Source: Flavobacterium laiguense (lineage in GTDB: Bacteria; Bacteroidota; Bacteroidia; Flavobacteriales; Flavobacteriaceae). Taken from it: a stretch of DNA of 64,000 bases. The stretch spans positions 248,001 to 312,000 of the forward strand of contig NZ_QCZH01000001.1 of assembly GCF_003097655.1 (NCBI RefSeq), given 5' to 3'. Positions 7,745-15,024 of the stretch are shown here, piece by piece (position 1 is the stretch's first letter; every line of letters starts with the position of its first letter). The notes beneath the pieces were generated by a model. It had not been told where the DNA came from and did no database searches. It was given only the letters and a program-made list of their open reading frames with translations. The position numbers were made by a program, and so were the translations under genes.

Positions 7745-7966
7745 TATATTTATACTCGTTGGGTGTAATTGTTTTTTTAACACATAGAAACATATAATTT
7801 ATAGTGTTTGAAAAGAATTTGATAGATGTTTCACTTTTTACATAGTCAATCTATGTGAAAAATAGTGCTATTTCTATTCATTCTTTAGTTATTAGTTATA
7901 GATCTATGTGTCTATGTGGTTCATTTTTTATTTAAACAGAATTACACCCAACGGGTTATATTTATA
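7745..7966. repeat. MITE-like element with terminal inverted repeats and target duplication
   Basis: The core spans about 7755-7956. The terminal repeats CGTTGGGTGTAATT (7757-7770) and its exact complement (7940-7953) are 14 bp and perfect. They continue as an imperfect inverted repeat around the ACACATAGAAACATA and TCTATGTGTCTATGTGG segments. The outside is bounded by a 10-bp direct repeat TATATTTATA (7745-7754 and 7957-7966), which looks like a target-site duplication. It has no ORF, so mobility would need a transposase elsewhere in the genome. Confidence 0.7.
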
Positions 7967-7980
7967 TCAAAATCAATACG

Positions 7981-8652
7981 ATGAATCGAATGAAAAACTT
8001 CCTTTACACCTATAAATACGAGGTTTTGCTTTTTGCGTTAATGCAACATTTATTTTCAGGGATATTCGTTCCTGATTTGTCTAATTACCACAAAGCGATT
8101 TGGCTTATTAATATTGTTTTTCTTGGGGTGGCCAGCATTGGAGTTTTCATTCAAAAAGAAAAACGCAAAAAAATAATACAGAATATCCTTCTGCTGTTAG
8201 TGGCACTATTTACCATAGCCTTGCCTTTTTATAATACCATTTTAAACTTCAAGGTTGCCGTAAATGTCGTTTATATTGTATTTTTTTCTTTTATTTTTTG
8301 GGAACTTTTAAAATTTTTAATCCGCCCAAGCCATATTGATTTCAACGTTATTTCAGCAGCGGCTTGTGGGTATTTTTTATTAATAGAAATCAGTGTTTTT
8401 ATCATGCAAAACCACTTTTATCTAAACCCTAATTCTTTCAAAGGGATAGACACCACATCTCCTTTCGCTTCTTTCATCGATCTGGTTTATTTTAGCAGCA
8501 TCACATTTACGAGTATTGGTTTTGGTGACATTATCCCCAATAGCCATCAAACCAAATTATTCACCGCTTTTATTGGTATTGTAGGTCAGTTTTACACGGT
8601 TGTTTTAGTAGGGATTTTGATTAGTAAATTTTCATCGAAAGAAAAGGAATAA
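7981..8652 (+). CDS. Potassium channel protein (two-pore-helix ion channel family)
   Basis: A 223-residue integral membrane protein with about six hydrophobic segments (around residues 15-30, 42-58, 66-86, 90-110, 125-142 and 190-212). Between the last two lies a pore loop with the selectivity-filter sequence TSIGFGDI (about 177-184), a variant of TxGYGD in which Phe replaces Tyr. There is no cytosolic RCK/TrkA domain or cyclic-nucleotide-binding domain, so gating is not evident. The layout matches Ion_trans_2-type channels found next to housekeeping genes in Flavobacteria. It starts 15 bp after the end of the MITE-like element's flank, so its promoter may have been altered by that insertion. 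Confidence 0.85.
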   Translation: MNRMKNFLYTYKYEVLLFALMQHLFSGIFVPDLSNYHKAIWLINIVFLGVASIGVFIQKEKRKKIIQNILLLLVALFTIALPFYNTILNFKVAVNVVYIVFFSFIFWELLKFLIRPSHIDFNVISAAACGYFLLIEISVFIMQNHFYLNPNSFKGIDTTSPFASFIDLVYFSSITFTSIGFGDIIPNSHQTKLFTAFIGIVGQFYTVVLVGILISKFSSKEKE

Positions 8653-8683
8653 ACCGAAAACAGACCACTGCAAACTTTTTTAT

Positions 8684-8691
8684 TATCTTTG
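8684..8691 (+). promoter_or_regulatory. Candidate -7 promoter element for yicC-gmk
   Basis: TATCTTTG, 19 bp before the ATG at 8711. No clear TTTG is found 17-23 bp further upstream. Confidence 0.5.
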
Positions 8692-8710
8692 AGCTCTTTT
8701 AGAAAACAAT

Positions 8711-9571
8711 ATGATACAATCGATGACGGGTTTTGGTAAAGCCACTTTGCAATTACCATCCAAAAAAATTACAATAGAAGTAAAATCCTTAAACAGTAAA
8801 GGTTTAGATTTAAATGTTCGAATGCCTTCGCTTTACCGCGAAATGGAATTGGGTCTACGCAACCAAATCGCCCTGAAACTGGAAAGAGGTAAAGTAGATT
8901 TTTCTATTTTTATCGAAAGTACCGCAGAGCAAACCACCACTAAAGTGAATGTGCCTATTGTGAAAGCCTACATCAGCCAATTGAGAGAAGTCTATGCCGA
9001 TGCCGATGAAACCGAGTTGATGAAAATGGCGGTTCGTATGCCCGACACTATGAAAATAGAACGTGACGAGATCGATGAAAATGATTGGATTCAAATTCAA
9101 ACCGTTATCGAGGAAGCGTTGCAAAATATCCTGACTTTCCGTAGAGACGAAGGACAATCACTAGAAAACGAATTTCAGTTGCGAATAGGAAACATTCGTC
9201 AATATATGAATGAAGCTTTGGCGCTAGATCCAGAGCGTGTTCAAGCCATAAAAGACCGTTTGCAAACTGCCATTGCCGAATTGAAAGTAAATGTAGATGA
9301 AAACCGTTTTGAGCAAGAATTAATCTACTACCTAGAAAAACTGGACATTACCGAAGAAAAAGTGCGTCTAACCAATCACCTTGATTATTTCTTGGAAACC
9401 ATCAACGGAACCGAAGCCAACGGTAGAAAACTAGGATTCATCACCCAAGAAATGGGACGTGAAATCAACACCATGGGATCTAAATCAAATCACGCACAAA
9501 TGCAAAAATTAGTGGTTCAGATGAAAGATGAATTGGAAAAAATTAAAGAACAGGTACTGAACGTATTGTAG
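8711..9571 (+). CDS. yicC: YicC family protein
   Basis: A 286-residue protein matching the YicC family along its full length. The start MIQSMTGFGKA is the family hallmark, followed by EVKSLNSKGLDLNVRMP (about residues 24-40). The C-terminal DUF1732 region reads RFEQELIYYLEKLDITEEKVRLTNHLDYF... and ends with GRKLGFITQEMGREINTMGSKSNHA (about 238-262). Family members are cytosolic and have been linked to RNA turnover and stationary-phase survival. The gene precedes gmk by 59 bp, an arrangement conserved in many bacteria, so the two are probably one transcription unit. The gap to gmk contains one copy of the dispersed GATTAACGATT repeat. Confidence 0.92.
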   Translation: MIQSMTGFGKATLQLPSKKITIEVKSLNSKGLDLNVRMPSLYREMELGLRNQIALKLERGKVDFSIFIESTAEQTTTKVNVPIVKAYISQLREVYADADETELMKMAVRMPDTMKIERDEIDENDWIQIQTVIEEALQNILTFRRDEGQSLENEFQLRIGNIRQYMNEALALDPERVQAIKDRLQTAIAELKVNVDENRFEQELIYYLEKLDITEEKVRLTNHLDYFLETINGTEANGRKLGFITQEMGREINTMGSKSNHAQMQKLVVQMKDELEKIKEQVLNVL

Positions 9572-9577
9572 AATATT

Positions 9578-9608
9578 GATTTTAGATTGTTGATTAACGA
9601 TTTAAGAT
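9578..9608. repeat. Dispersed 31-bp repeat, inverted copy of 1438-1468
   Basis: The 31 bases are the exact reverse complement of 1438-1468. Related, less exact copies containing GATTAACGATT or GATTTTTGATTG occur at about 16592-16625, 18345-18385 and 23877-23955, always between genes. The family is made of seven- to eight-base GATTTTA/GATTTTTG units. Confidence 0.7.
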
Positions 9609-9630
9609 TTCTGATTTTAGAAAGGAAAAA

Positions 9631-10203
9631 ATGAAAAAAGGGAAATTAATAGTATTCTCGGCACCATCAGGGTCTGGAAAAACCACTATAGTTAGGCATT
9701 TATTAGGGAAAGAAGATTTGAATCTGGAATTCTCCATTTCTGCAGCATCACGCGCACCACGAGGTGAAGAAATTGACGGAACAGACTATTATTTTATCTC
9801 TACCGAAGAGTTTAAAAAACACATCAAAGCCGAAGATTTTCTGGAATGGGAAGAAGTCTACAGAGATAATTTCTACGGAACTTTGAAAAGTGAAATAGAT
9901 CGCATCTGGGGATTGGGTAAAAACGTAATTTTCGATATTGATGTAGCCGGTGGATTGCGTATCAAACATAAATTCCCGGAACAAACCTTGGCAGTTTTTG
10001 TAAAGCCGCCAAGCGTAGATGAACTTAAAAGACGATTGAAAGAACGTTCTACCGAAAGCGAAGACAAAATCAATATGCGAATTGCCAAAGCGTCTGTAGA
10101 ACTAGCTACCGCACCGCAATTTGATGTAATTATCAAAAACTACGATTTGCCTACTGCTCTTGAAGAAGCGTATCAATTGGTAAAGGATTTTGTGAAGGAG
10201 TAA
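9631..10203 (+). CDS. gmk: Guanylate kinase
   Basis: Phosphorylates GMP to GDP with ATP, an essential step of purine nucleotide synthesis. The 190 residues are the usual bacterial length. The P-loop SAPSGSGKTT sits at residues 9-18. The GMP-binding region follows with ISAASRAPRGEEIDGTDYYFIS (about 37-58) and EWEEVYRDNFYGT (about 72-84). The lid/core motif FDIDVAGGLRIK (about 101-112) and FVKPPSVDELKRRLKERSTES (about 122-143) complete the fold. It lies between yicC and nadD; the 112-bp gap to nadD contains an inverted repeat (10212-10303), so nadD may be partly uncoupled. Confidence 0.96.
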   Translation: MKKGKLIVFSAPSGSGKTTIVRHLLGKEDLNLEFSISAASRAPRGEEIDGTDYYFISTEEFKKHIKAEDFLEWEEVYRDNFYGTLKSEIDRIWGLGKNVIFDIDVAGGLRIKHKFPEQTLAVFVKPPSVDELKRRLKERSTESEDKINMRIAKASVELATAPQFDVIIKNYDLPTALEEAYQLVKDFVKE

Positions 10204-10211
10204 AACTATTA

Positions 10212-10303
10212 CGCAAAGATTCGCAAAGAATAAAACACAGAGGCTCCCAAAAATTTTATAAAAAACTTTGTGAATCTTCGTGAAAACTTTGTGAATCTTT
10301 GCG
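10212..10303. repeat. Inverted repeat between gmk and nadD
   Basis: CGCAAAGATTCGCAAAG (10212-10228) pairs with 10287-10303 with one mismatch over 17 bp. A partial extra copy of the right arm lies at about 10266-10280. It belongs to a motif class made of AAAGATTCGC units and has no ORF. Confidence 0.6.
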
Positions 10304-10315
10304 AAACAAAATAAT

Positions 10316-10897
10316 ATGAAAATAGGATTGTATTTCGGAACGTTTAACCCCATACATGTTGGGCATCTTATCATTGCCAATCATATGGCAGAACATTCCG
10401 ATTTGGATCAAGTTTGGATGGTTGTTACACCACACAACCCCCTAAAAAAGAAAAACACCTTACTCGACGATTACCACCGTTTGCAAATGGTGTATCTCGC
10501 CACCGAAGATTTTCCTAAAATAAAACCTTCGGATATTGAGTTTAAGTTAGCGCAACCTAATTATACTGTGAATACTTTGGTTCACTTACAGGGAAAATTT
10601 CCTGATCACGAGTTCTCCTTAATTATGGGCGAAGACAACCTAAAGTCTTTCCACAAATGGAAAAATTATGAAGTCATTTTGGCGCATCATGATATTTATG
10701 TCTATCCTCGAATTTCATCCGAAGCAGAAAATTTGGCTTTAAAAAACCATCCGAAAATTCATTTGATAGATGCTCCTGTTGTAGAAATATCCTCGACTTT
10801 TATTCGGGATAACATTAAAAAAGGAAAGAATGTTCAGCCTTTATTACCCCTGAAAGTTTGGGAATATATCGATCATAATAATTTTTATAGGAAGTAA
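10316..10897 (+). CDS. nadD: Nicotinate-nucleotide adenylyltransferase
   Basis: Transfers AMP from ATP to nicotinate mononucleotide, forming deamido-NAD in NAD biosynthesis. The nucleotidyltransferase signature GTFNPIHVGHL is at residues 8-18 (H14 and H17 of the HxGH-like motif). WMVVTPHNPLKKK (about 34-46) is typical for NadD, and the C-terminal EISSTFIRDNIKKG (157-170) carries the ISSTxIR ATP-binding motif. Length (193 residues) is standard. The gene follows yicC-gmk in the same direction and ends with a terminator-like hairpin. Confidence 0.95.
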   Translation: MKIGLYFGTFNPIHVGHLIIANHMAEHSDLDQVWMVVTPHNPLKKKNTLLDDYHRLQMVYLATEDFPKIKPSDIEFKLAQPNYTVNTLVHLQGKFPDHEFSLIMGEDNLKSFHKWKNYEVILAHHDIYVYPRISSEAENLALKNHPKIHLIDAPVVEISSTFIRDNIKKGKNVQPLLPLKVWEYIDHNNFYRK

Positions 10898-11199
10898 AAA
10901 ACATACTTAAAAATAAAAAAAGCCTAAATAAAAAATTGACAATTTGGCTTTTTTTAACAACCTCAATTGGTTACTATTAAACCTGAGAAAAATTTCGAAT
11001 CAAATTTGCGTCACCAGTTCGTTATTGCTCGGTCACTAATTCACCCGGATTCAATATAAAAACTTAGGTTCGTTTCATAAAAAAATAATTTTGTAGCGTA
11101 ATTCATGCATATTTGTTTAGTCTCTGTCTGCTTATCTTTAAATCCTAAATTAAATTTGACATAGACTGAATAGTTACCTAAAAATAAAAAAAAACACTT
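10898..11199. other. 302-bp gene-free gap after nadD
   Basis: It contains the nadD terminator (10915-10955), an A/T-rich leader and a TATCTTTA-like element at about 11133-11140 with TTTG roughly 20 bp upstream (about 11112), which may serve the lipoprotein gene at 11200. No ORF and no RNA gene is seen. Confidence 0.5.
10915..10955 (+). terminator. Terminator of nadD
   Basis: AAAAAAAGCC (10915-10924) pairs with GGCTTTTTTT (10946-10955), with an extra AAAT/ATTT pairing across a one-base bulge. A T-run ends the structure. Confidence 0.75.
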
Positions 11200-11601
11200 A
11201 TGCTAAACCGAAAATTCATTTTTACAATTGCTGTTATAATTAGTATTCTGGGTTGCAAATCAAAAACAAATCAAATGATAAACCATCAGCGAGAGGGGCG
11301 GTGGGTAACCATGGATACATTAGATTCTATTTATATAACAAAAGGGAAATATCGCAAAAACGCAGAAATAGGAACTTGGAAATATCTTTATAATGGAAGA
11401 ATTGTCAAAAAAGAGAAATATCGTAATAGGGTCTGTAAGACTACTTTTTACCATCCTAATGGTAAAATAATGAAACAGGGTTACACTAAATTAGACAGTG
11501 ATGCGAATGAGGACCATTGGTATTATTTTGGCAAATGGTCTTTTTATGATTCAAAAGAGAAACTAGATTCGGTTAAAATCTATGAAAAAGAAAATTTTTA
11601 G
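11200..11601 (+). CDS. Hypothetical lipoprotein with MORN-like repeats
   Basis: A 133-residue protein with a lipoprotein signal (hydrophobic residues 5-17, lipobox ILGC with Cys19). The mature region has repeated G-x-W/Y-x-x-Y/F units (REGRWVTMD, ITKGKYRKNAEIGTWKYLYNG, KEKYRNRVCKTTFYHPNGKI, FGKWSFYDSKEK) resembling the MORN/YwqK-type beta-hairpin repeats common in secreted Bacteroidota proteins. Such repeats act as scaffolds or toxin-antitoxin-like modules in some systems, but no function can be assigned. It stands alone between nadD and the convergent LysR gene. Confidence 0.75.
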   Translation: MLNRKFIFTIAVIISILGCKSKTNQMINHQREGRWVTMDTLDSIYITKGKYRKNAEIGTWKYLYNGRIVKKEKYRNRVCKTTFYHPNGKIMKQGYTKLDSDANEDHWYYFGKWSFYDSKEKLDSVKIYEKENF

Positions 11602-11713
11602 GGCTAATGTCTAAATTCAAAATCTATGTGTCTTGATTTATACCAAATAGCTAGACGTTAAAACGAACTAAAAACAATACAATTCAACGAAAGTCCTAAC
11701 AGGGCTAAATTTT

Positions 11714-12607
11714 TCACAAAACTCCCTTTAATTCAACCATTATATCCTGAAAAATAGTACTCAAATTATCGTTTTTACCCGATAATAAAAACACATCCGT
11801 ACTTGGCATTTCTTTGCTGCTCCATATCAATTGTAATTTCTTTTCTTGGATTAAATTTTTGGCATTGATATTCCAAGTAACCGCAACTCCTGTGTTTTTA
11901 GAAAGGATTTCCAGCATTTCATATTCGGATGGAATTATGTAATTGGCAATCATCGACGGTCTTTTTTTGGCAAAAACATGTAGCCAAAATAATTTAATAT
12001 GCGGAATTCCGGCATCATGACTGTACCATTTTTGCTCATTCAACCAGTTTTCAATAGCTACATTATCTTTGCTTTTAATCTTTGCTTTTATCACTGAAAG
12101 ATCAATATTTGTTGACCCTACAATAACTTGTTTGATCTCCCCCACTTTTTTCTGAATAGTATCAAAGGTGTCGAACTTTTTGGTGACAATTGCAAAATCG
12201 AGTTTTTTGGAATTGACCAAATCAAACAGCGCATCATTATTATGGAAGGTAAAGTCGATAAAATCAAATTTGGCGAGCAAGGCACTTCCAATACTACTCA
12301 TCAAATGTCTGGAAATGCCAACAGAAAGTAATCGATTGGCATTGAAAGCTTTGGCTCTAAAACCGTTCTCCACATTTTCTAATCGGTCCAAAGCGTCAAT
12401 GATTAGATTATTGAGTAACTTAGCGTATTCGGTAGGTTCAACCCCTTTCGACTTTCGATTAAAAAGCTTGTACCCCACATGTGCCTCCAACATCACTATT
12501 TGCTGACTTACAGCGGGTTGACTGATGAATAATTCCTTGGCTGCCAAAGAAAAATTTCCGTTTTTATAAACCGATTTAAACGTTCTGTACCATTCGAGAT
12601 TAACCAT
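11714..12607 (-). CDS. LysR-family transcriptional regulator
   Basis: A 297-residue LysR regulator. I chose the ATG at 12607 (MVNLEWYRTF) rather than the frame's upstream start at 12775, because that one would run into the divergent gene and the 57 extra residues resemble no domain. The winged-helix domain (residues 1-62) shows FKSVYKNGNFSLAAKELFISQPAVSQQIVMLE and LFNRKSKGVEPTEYA. The effector-binding half (about 90-295) begins RLLSVGISRHL. It is divergent from the DJ-1/PfpI gene with an 88-bp gap that carries a 22-bp palindrome, so it probably controls that gene and the alcohol dehydrogenase behind it, and itself. The effector is unknown. Confidence 0.92.
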   Translation of the reverse strand: MVNLEWYRTFKSVYKNGNFSLAAKELFISQPAVSQQIVMLEAHVGYKLFNRKSKGVEPTEYAKLLNNLIIDALDRLENVENGFRAKAFNANRLLSVGISRHLMSSIGSALLAKFDFIDFTFHNNDALFDLVNSKKLDFAIVTKKFDTFDTIQKKVGEIKQVIVGSTNIDLSVIKAKIKSKDNVAIENWLNEQKWYSHDAGIPHIKLFWLHVFAKKRPSMIANYIIPSEYEMLEILSKNTGVAVTWNINAKNLIQEKKLQLIWSSKEMPSTDVFLLSGKNDNLSTIFQDIMVELKGVL

Positions 12608-12627
12608 GATATAAATATATTTATCAC

Positions 12628-12649
12628 AAAAATAATTTAAATTATTTTT
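12628..12649. promoter_or_regulatory. Candidate LysR operator, 22-bp perfect palindrome
   Basis: The centre AATTTAAATT lies between 12638 and 12639, and every base from 12628 to 12649 is symmetric. A second 14-bp palindrome (ATAAATATATTTAT, 12611-12624) is adjacent. Both lie in the divergent LysR/DJ-1 gap. All bases are A/T, so chance symmetry is possible. Confidence 0.4.
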
Positions 12650-12668
12650 ACAAATACCACATTCGCCA

Positions 12669-12676
12669 TAAATTTG
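12669..12676 (+). promoter_or_regulatory. Candidate -7 promoter element for the DJ-1/PfpI gene
   Basis: TAAATTTG matches TAnnTTTG and lies 20 bp before the ATG at 12696, just downstream of the 22-bp palindrome. Confidence 0.4.
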
Positions 12677-12695
12677 TAATCTCAAAAAATAAATC

Positions 12696-13466
12696 ATGAA
12701 GAAAATAACTGTATTAACTATTCTAGCATTAACCGTGAGTTGCTTTATGGCAACAGCACAAAAACAAAATAACAAAAAGATGAAAAAAGTATTATTCGTA
12801 GTTACCAGTCACGATCAATTGGGCAACACAGGAGAGAAAACAGGATTTTGGACCGAAGAATTAGCAGCACCGTATTATGCTTTGCTTGATCAAGGGGTAA
12901 CAATTGATGTTGCAACACCAAAAGGAGGTCAACCACCTATTGACCCAAAAAGTGCCGATCCAGCATCGGCTACCGAAGACACCAAACGATTTGACGCAGA
13001 TACCGTTTTATTGGAAAAACTTAAAAACACTAAAAAATTAGCTGATGTTACTCAAGCTGATTACGATGCTGTTTTTTACCCTGGAGGTCACGGTCCACTT
13101 TGGGATCTTGTAGAAGATAAAAACTCTATTGCTTTGATTGAATCCTTTTATACGCATAAAAAACCCGTTGCATTTGTATGTCATGCGCCTGCCGTTTTGA
13201 AAAATGTAAAAGTAAATGGAGCATTTTTGGTAAAAGGGAAAAAAGTAACTGGATTCGCCAATACCGAAGAAGAAGCTGTTGGATTAACCAAAATTGTTCC
13301 TTTTTTATTGGAAGATGCTTTGCGAGCCAATGGAGCAACCTATAGCAAAGCTGCCGATTGGCATCCGTATGCGGTGGAAGATGGTTTATTAATTACGGGT
13401 CAAAATCCAGCTTCGTCAAAATTAGTGGCTGAAAAATTATTGATCCAATTGAATTCAAAAAAATAA
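12696..13466 (+). CDS. Secreted DJ-1/PfpI (class I amidotransferase-like) protein
   Basis: A 256-residue protein with an N-terminal Sec signal peptide (about 1-21, ending TATAQ) and a DJ-1/PfpI domain from residue 29 on. The domain shows the opening MKKVLFVVTSHDQL, a glutamate in KTGFWTEELAAPY (about 50-62), FYPGGHGPLWDL (about 126-137) and the nucleophile elbow AFVCHAPAVL with Cys at about residue 164. It ends with DGLLITGQNPASS. This pattern is that of Hsp31/glyoxalase-III-like members, which act on glyoxals. Signal-bearing members are less usual; if the second ATG at 12780 were used the protein would be cytosolic. It is followed by a YqhD-type dehydrogenase and divergent from a LysR gene, pointing to reactive aldehyde handling. 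Confidence 0.88.
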   Translation: MKKITVLTILALTVSCFMATAQKQNNKKMKKVLFVVTSHDQLGNTGEKTGFWTEELAAPYYALLDQGVTIDVATPKGGQPPIDPKSADPASATEDTKRFDADTVLLEKLKNTKKLADVTQADYDAVFYPGGHGPLWDLVEDKNSIALIESFYTHKKPVAFVCHAPAVLKNVKVNGAFLVKGKKVTGFANTEEEAVGLTKIVPFLLEDALRANGATYSKAADWHPYAVEDGLLITGQNPASSKLVAEKLLIQLNSKK

Positions 13467-13474
13467 TTGAAGTT

Positions 13475-13529
13475 GCTAAGATTCTAAGAAGCTAAGCTAC
13501 TAAGATTTGAAAAAACTTAGAATCTTAGC
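13475..13529. repeat. Inverted repeat between DJ-1/PfpI and yqhD genes
   Basis: GCTAAGATTCTAAG (13475-13488) pairs perfectly with 13516-13529, and AAGTT/AACTT pairs further out. The units are CTAAG/CTTAG. It may attenuate transcription from the upstream gene into the dehydrogenase gene. Confidence 0.6.
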
Positions 13530-13564
13530 TTCTCAGTAACTTAGACTCTCTTAAAAAACAAACT

Positions 13565-14728
13565 ATGCTAAATTTCGAATTATACAATCCTACCAAATTG
13601 GTTTTTGGAAAAGGACAAATAGATAAACTACCAACTTTAATTCCTGCAAATGCCAAAATTCTTCTCGCTTATGGCGGAGGGAGTATTTTTAAAAATGGAA
13701 TTCACGAGCAAGTTCGCAAAAGCTTAGAAGGATTTGAAATTATTGAATTTGGAGGTATCGAAGCCAATCCGCATTTTGAAACTTTAATGAAAGCGGTTGC
13801 GATTATCAAAGAGCAAAAAATTGATTTTATTTTGGCAGTTGGTGGCGGAAGCGTTATTGATGGCGCAAAATTTATTTCGGCTGCCGTTCCTTTTGAAGGT
13901 GATCCAATTGACATACTGAGAAAGAGAATTATTTTTAAAGAAGGAGCTGTCGTGATTCCGTTTGGTACCGTTTTGACTTTGCCGGCAACGGGTAGTGAAA
14001 TGAATTCCGGTGCTGTGGTAACTATTGCAACTACTCAAGAGAAACTGGATTTTGGTGGTTCGGCTATGTTTCCAAAATTTTCTATTTGCGACCCTACTGT
14101 CATTGCATCATTACCAAAAAGACAATTGCAAAATGGAGTTGTCGATGCCTATACACACGTACTGGAGCAATACCTAACTTATCCGCACGAAGGCTATTTG
14201 CAAGACCGAATCGCAGAAAGCATTTTACAAACCTTGCTTCAGATAGGTCCTGATGTGGTAGAAACCCCAACCGATTATGCTTTGGCTTCCAATTTTATGT
14301 GGAGTTGTACCATGGCTTTAAATGGTTTGATTCAAAAAGGAGTTCCAAGCGATTGGGCGACGCACATGATTGGTCACGAATTGACGGCACTTTACGGAAT
14401 TGATCACGCTAGAACTTTGGCCATAATAGGACCTAACCTTTATACCGTAATGTTTGAAACCAAAAAAGCCAAATTAGCCCAATATGGAAAACGTGTTTTT
14501 GACTTAACTGGAAGCGATGATGAAATTGCCGCAGCAGCCATTGCCAAAACCGTAGCCTTTTTTCACACTATGGGAATGAAAACGGCACTCTCAGAAAACG
14601 CAGAAGACATTACAAAAACTGCCGATTTTATAGTGGATCGTTTTGAAAAAAGAGGATGGAAAGCCTTGGGAGAAAAACAAAATATCACTTTAGAAAAAAT
14701 AAAAGAAATTGTAGCGTTGAGTTATTAA
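13565..14728 (+). CDS. yqhD: Iron-containing alcohol dehydrogenase, YqhD type
   Basis: Probably an NADPH-dependent aldehyde reductase with broad substrate range. The 387 residues equal the length of E. coli YqhD, and the match runs end to end. Visible are the start LYNPTKLVFGKGQ, the cofactor motif GGGSVIDGAKFI (about residues 96-107), the metal-site region NGVVDAYTHVLEQYLTYP (D and H ligands, about 192-209) and GVPSDWATHMIGHELTALYGIDHART (further His ligands, about 259-284). In E. coli, YqhD removes toxic aldehydes such as methylglyoxal and acrolein products. Sitting behind a DJ-1/PfpI gene and a divergent LysR regulator strengthens a detoxification role. A 98-bp repeat-containing gap separates it from the upstream gene. 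Confidence 0.9.
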   Translation: MLNFELYNPTKLVFGKGQIDKLPTLIPANAKILLAYGGGSIFKNGIHEQVRKSLEGFEIIEFGGIEANPHFETLMKAVAIIKEQKIDFILAVGGGSVIDGAKFISAAVPFEGDPIDILRKRIIFKEGAVVIPFGTVLTLPATGSEMNSGAVVTIATTQEKLDFGGSAMFPKFSICDPTVIASLPKRQLQNGVVDAYTHVLEQYLTYPHEGYLQDRIAESILQTLLQIGPDVVETPTDYALASNFMWSCTMALNGLIQKGVPSDWATHMIGHELTALYGIDHARTLAIIGPNLYTVMFETKKAKLAQYGKRVFDLTGSDDEIAAAAIAKTVAFFHTMGMKTALSENAEDITKTADFIVDRFEKRGWKALGEKQNITLEKIKEIVALSY

Positions 14729-14749
14729 TGAATAAAATATGGAAATAAA

Positions 14750-14784
14750 AAAAGGCGTTCAATTAACCACTAGGAACGCCTTTT
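14750..14784 (+). terminator. Terminator of the yqhD-type gene
   Basis: AAAAGGCGTTC (14750-14760) pairs perfectly with 14774-14784, with a 13-nt loop and an A-run before and T-run within the right arm. Confidence 0.75.
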
Positions 14785-14888
14785 CAAAGTACTAAAACAA
14801 AACTAACTAATTCAATATTCATATTTAACTTCTAAATTGTTTAACTATAGAGAGTTACAACGCAGCTAGTCAATATATATTGTATGAT

Positions 14889-14923
14889 AATCAAAAAATA
14901 AATTATTTTTTGATTATTTTTTT
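14889..14923 (+). terminator. Orphan terminator-like hairpin upstream of gpsA
   Basis: A 13-bp perfect A/T stem (AATCAAAAAATAA with its complement, 14889-14915, one-base loop) runs into TTATTTTTTTT. No gene ends within 100 bp upstream of it; the previous gene already has its own terminator. It may end a short unannotated transcript or act on the gpsA leader. Confidence 0.4.
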
Positions 14924-15024
14924 TATTCGCCTCCTAAAGTCCCACAAAATCTAAGGTTGTTCTTGAAAATTAATTTGTATTATTGCCACTTTTATAAGTA
15001 CTTTTGATTAAATTTAATAAAAAA

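Noticed and set aside
12608..12775. Upstream 57-residue extension of the LysR protein
   Set aside because: It would overlap the divergent gene's start, contains a Cys/Phe-rich hydrophobic stretch and does not belong to the LysR fold.
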